This document shows positions 61,043-64,000 of a stretch of DNA of 64,000 nt, piece by piece (position 1 is the stretch's first letter; every line of letters starts with the position of its first letter). The position numbers and the translations under genes were made by a program. The stretch covers positions 1,926,570-1,990,569 of the forward strand of contig MU130378.1 of the NCBI GenBank assembly GCA_015039465.1, in the 5' to 3' direction. Source of the DNA: Phlegmacium glaucopus. Lineage: Eukaryota; Basidiomycota; Agaricomycetes; Agaricales; Cortinariaceae. The notes beneath the pieces were generated by a model. That model had not been told where the DNA came from, searched no databases, and was given only the letters and a program-made list of their open reading frames with translations.

Positions 61043-63911
61043 TTACATCGTTCTACATCCATCATTGTTTAGATCAGGAAGGATAGGTGATGGCGACGCT
61101 CGTCCAGAACCTCCAGTCCTCGTCGCCCTCCTTCCGCTAGGAGACCACCACCTCGTGGTCGACCGTACCAACTCGGAAGCTTCAAGTTCGCCTGTCGACG
61201 AATCACTCCCAAACTTCCTCGATGAGGACTTCTTTCGTTTCTCCCTGGCTGCCTTTACCGCATCCACAGTCTGCCAAGAATAGAACGACTTGAGAACAAC
61301 ACGGTATTCATCGCATTCGTCCTGCCCGATCTTCAAATCCTCTTCGTTACCATCCCTGGCATCGAGGTAACAAAGCTTACGAGCACCGTAAGTACGCCAA
61401 CCTAACCGGGGCCTAGTCATTGGTGACAACTCTTTGACAAGACTCTCGCCGATCCCTCGACAGTCAACAGCAACGATCTTAGCATCAATAGCCTTTCTTT
61501 GACGACTGAGTTGGACGAATTCCTTCAAAACGGTGCTACTCATCCGCGTACTGTCTGCTTCGAGCACTGTCAGGCAGGGACAGTTGCGGATAAGAGCGAG
61601 GAAAGCGCTATCGCTGATGTTGGCTGCAAATGAGATAATGAGTTGTTGCAAAACGTGTCCGGGCTGCTTGTCTTCTGTGGCGCTATTTTTAGGAAATATG
61701 GTCTCCGTTGCATCGGTATAAGGCGTAATGGTGGTAAGAACGTCATCAGTGATGCCAATAGCGTCCTCAAGGTCAAGGCGACGGATATATGGCGTGTTAG
61801 ATAACAGACGAACAAGACCATCATCTTTCAGCCCAGCCCCCATCCCAGCCAACTCCAAGAATTCGAGCTTTGGCACAGAAAAGGCCAAGTTCGAACACGC
61901 CATATCAGTCAAGAGAAGACAGGATGACAGCACCAAATGCCGCAACCGAGTCACCCGTCTCTTCAATTTCCCAGCTTCATTCGAGTCCCGGCCAAGGTCG
62001 CGGGTTGTTACCATCACCGTCTCTACACCAAGCTCTACATCGTCTTCGTGTCCATCGCAGGCAACGAACGCCTCTAAAGCTGAATTATGCAGCTGGCGGG
62101 CATAACTCAAGTCTAAAACTTCCAGATTAGGGGTGGCTTTCCCGAGGGCCGCCATCATGGAATCAGTAACCATTTTAAGTCCTGACAACCGTAGTTCCCT
62201 CAAAAGCAGATGCTCCCGGCGATTGGTAGCTGCGACTGCTAATGCTTGTATCCCGCTAGCATCCATATTATTGCATCTACTCATGTTGAGAACCACAATC
62301 TGGGGACAAAAATTGGAGATAATGTCACAGGTTGTGTTCGTGACAGCCCCTAGGCCTCTGACCGAAAGGGTTTGGAGCGACCTGGAGCGGACGAGGAGAT
62401 TGTGCAAATTCCGGGTTGTCAACCCAGTGCAACTTTGAAGGTTTATCGACGTGAGCTGTGTGTAAGATAGCGGTACACGAGGACTGATGAAAGAGAGATC
62501 ATTGGTAATCTCTGTCATATCCTCCGGAACAAGTTGAACATGACCTGCAAAATTCAACGACTGGATGAACGTCCCTGCTGATTTGGTCAAACGAAGGATG
62601 AGAGCTGAAGGTAAGCCAGGGAATGAATGAAGGTCGAGGTCACTCCACAGCTGTCCATCAAATACGAGCTCCTGCCACGACTTAGAGACCTACAAGAATA
62701 AAATATTAGTATCTGTGCTAGATGTCTAGATATTTTCTGAAGCATACTCTACTCAATTTGAACAGCTCTCGAATCCCTTTATCCCTGCCTACCCATCGGC
62801 TTCTGGAAGATGAGGCCTTTGCGGCCGTCAAACGGCCGCTATTAACTGATCGTATATAGTCTCGCTCATGTACGTGAATAAGGACACGAAAAATGTGGAG
62901 CCGAAGTTCTCTGGGAAGCCAAAAGTCAAAGTAGTTCTGGATGACAATTGGAAATGGTTGAAATATATCAGTGGCCGTAATGGGTACAAGGTCCAGGGCC
63001 GAAAGAGGATATGGTGATGACTTGGAACGAGATTTGCCCTTGAGTAGCATACGGGTTGAAGACTTGAGGAGCAAATGCTCCGGTAGCGATGGGATGGCTG
63101 ACGGTTGGGTGTGGATAATGGGCGATCCACATGGCCTTGAGACTGTGTACCATGAAGTAGCAGAACAGTCCCCCGACTCCACATTATTGATTACTGAGGT
63201 CAATGTCGGAGTCGATGCTTCGATGGGTTTGTCAGAAGACTTCGAGGTTGAAAGGTCACTATCCCTTTTCTCGAATATAAGAGATAGATTACTGGGCGTT
63301 CGTGAAGGTCCAGTCGTTAACGGTCGATCAAGTATTGAAGAGGCAGCAGGTGGAACAGATATTTGGTGGGATAAATTAGAAAATGATTGAGACCGAGATA
63401 CAGTATGCATCGTGACCTCTTGTGGGTCTTGGGGTTTAAATTCAGATGAAGAGGGTTCCGTTAGGGATACACTGGGAAGAAATTGATTAGCGGAATCTGA
63501 TAGAGCGGGGTGACTGTCATTCCTAGGTGGTGGACTATACACTCTATCATACGGCGATTGACACGGTGTTGGTAGGACGCCATGGTCGGGATTAAGCTGA
63601 ATTAGTGAGAATGTCAAGGGAGGCAAGAAAGGGAATCCTTCCCTTTCCTTGCCTTTGGAGGAGGGCGGGGAATCGAGAGATGAAGATTCAATGTCTGATG
63701 TATCAAGTTGCTCCATGCTTTCAACGGATGGACTGCGCTGGCCATATCTATTATCGTCAAACCCAGGGGATGAGAAACTAAAGGACGACGGGCTGAAAGC
63801 GGTCGATGAAGACGAGCTTGTGTAGGCTCGAAAACTTGAGATCGAGGCTACGCTTGGAGGGGAAGAAGAATCGAAGAGATCGTATACGATCGACGAGGCA
63901 CGGATAGCCAT
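61043..63911 (-). CDS. F-box/leucine-rich-repeat protein
   Basis: Two exons, 63911-62748 and 62689-61043, joined across a 58-nt intron. They sum to 2811 nt, giving 936 residues. The first ~320 residues are Ser/Pro-rich and disordered. An F-box follows: DFWLPRELRLHIFRVLIHVHERDY, then GIRELFKLSRVSKSWQELVFDGQLWSDLDL across the intron, with the characteristic Trp and LP elements. The second exon encodes about ten leucine-rich repeats of the cysteine-containing/AMN1-like kind (QLTSINLQSCTGLTTRNLHNLL, SLQTLSVRGLGAVTNTTCDII, QIVVLNMSRCNNMDASGIQAL, PNLEVLDLSYARQLHNSALEAF, RHLVLSSCLLLTDMACSNL, YIRRLDLEDAIGITDDVL, and others). The basic Ser-rich tail ends GCRTM. Predicted Skp1-dependent substrate adaptor of an SCF ubiquitin ligase, as in the Pof2/Grr1-like group. 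Confidence 0.9.
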
Positions 63912-64000
63912 AGGCTTCGTTCTTTCTTTACCTTTGGCAATAGTTGGTTGGACAAGAATTTCAAGCCCGAGGTCCAGCTCCCCAGACGTGGATGATTCAT

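Overview
This window looks like a stretch of euchromatin from a mushroom-type basidiomycete (Agaricomycetes). Genes are dense and intron-rich on both strands. Introns are about 50-75 nt with GT..AG ends. At the left edge there is a Plavaka-type transposase of the kind expanded in Agaricomycetes. Almost all other genes are single-copy eukaryotic housekeeping genes. I reconstructed exon chains by hand from splice sites and frame continuity, and coordinates below are the start-to-stop genomic spans including introns.

Layout. 1-2697: 3' part of a Plavaka DNA-transposon transposase with an open reading frame across all visible exons. 3741-5425 (-): SEL1-repeat Skt5/Chs4-like chitin synthase activator ending in a CaaX box, head-to-head with EXO84 (5554-8528, +). 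8710-11387 (-): flavin-dependent monooxygenase. 11388-13674: the longest gene-poor gap. 13675-16882 (+): AP-3 delta adaptin. 17159-19289 (-): STE20/YSK-type kinase. 19552-19932 (-): small single-pass membrane protein. 20690-22499 (-): cation diffusion facilitator with manganese-type DxxxD motifs. 23886-24689 (+): small secreted Ser/Thr-rich protein with a clear TATA promoter. 24995-27130 (+): type II membrane glycosyltransferase of the O-FucT/GT23 type, convergent with a Dal5-like MFS permease (27310-29756, -). 30164-32107 (-): CCT7 chaperonin subunit, divergent from RAD5 (32263-36796, +). 37637-39217 (+): RNase H1 with a long tail. 39861-41194 (+): SIKE/FGFR1OP2-like coiled-coil protein. 41498-43231 (-): secretory-pathway single-pass membrane protein. 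43330-47739 (-): SIN3 corepressor. 48139-48844 (-): small basic hypothetical protein. 49096-50421 (+): F-box-like protein. 50560-52391 (+): PalI/Rim9-family four-helix membrane protein. 52617-54424 (-): agmatinase with signal peptide. 55834-58585 (-): SAM-dependent methyltransferase. 59522-60693 (+): LRP1/C1D-like exosome cofactor. 61043-63911 (-): F-box/LRR protein.

There is no operon logic. Neighbours are arranged as compact divergent or convergent pairs, and some functions recur: vesicle traffic and cell surface (EXO84, AP-3 delta, Chs4-like, PalI-like), genome maintenance and chromatin (RAD5, RNase H1, SIN3), and signalling (YSK kinase and a SIKE-like protein, both of families linked to STRIPAK). 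I found no rRNA, tRNA, CRISPR or prokaryotic-type feature and no convincing new multi-gene system. The most unusual signals are two microexons (5 nt and 3 nt) inside the Walker A region of RAD5, a GC-AG intron in the same gene, an apparently intact Plavaka ORF, and a 17-bp GATA palindrome upstream of SIN3.
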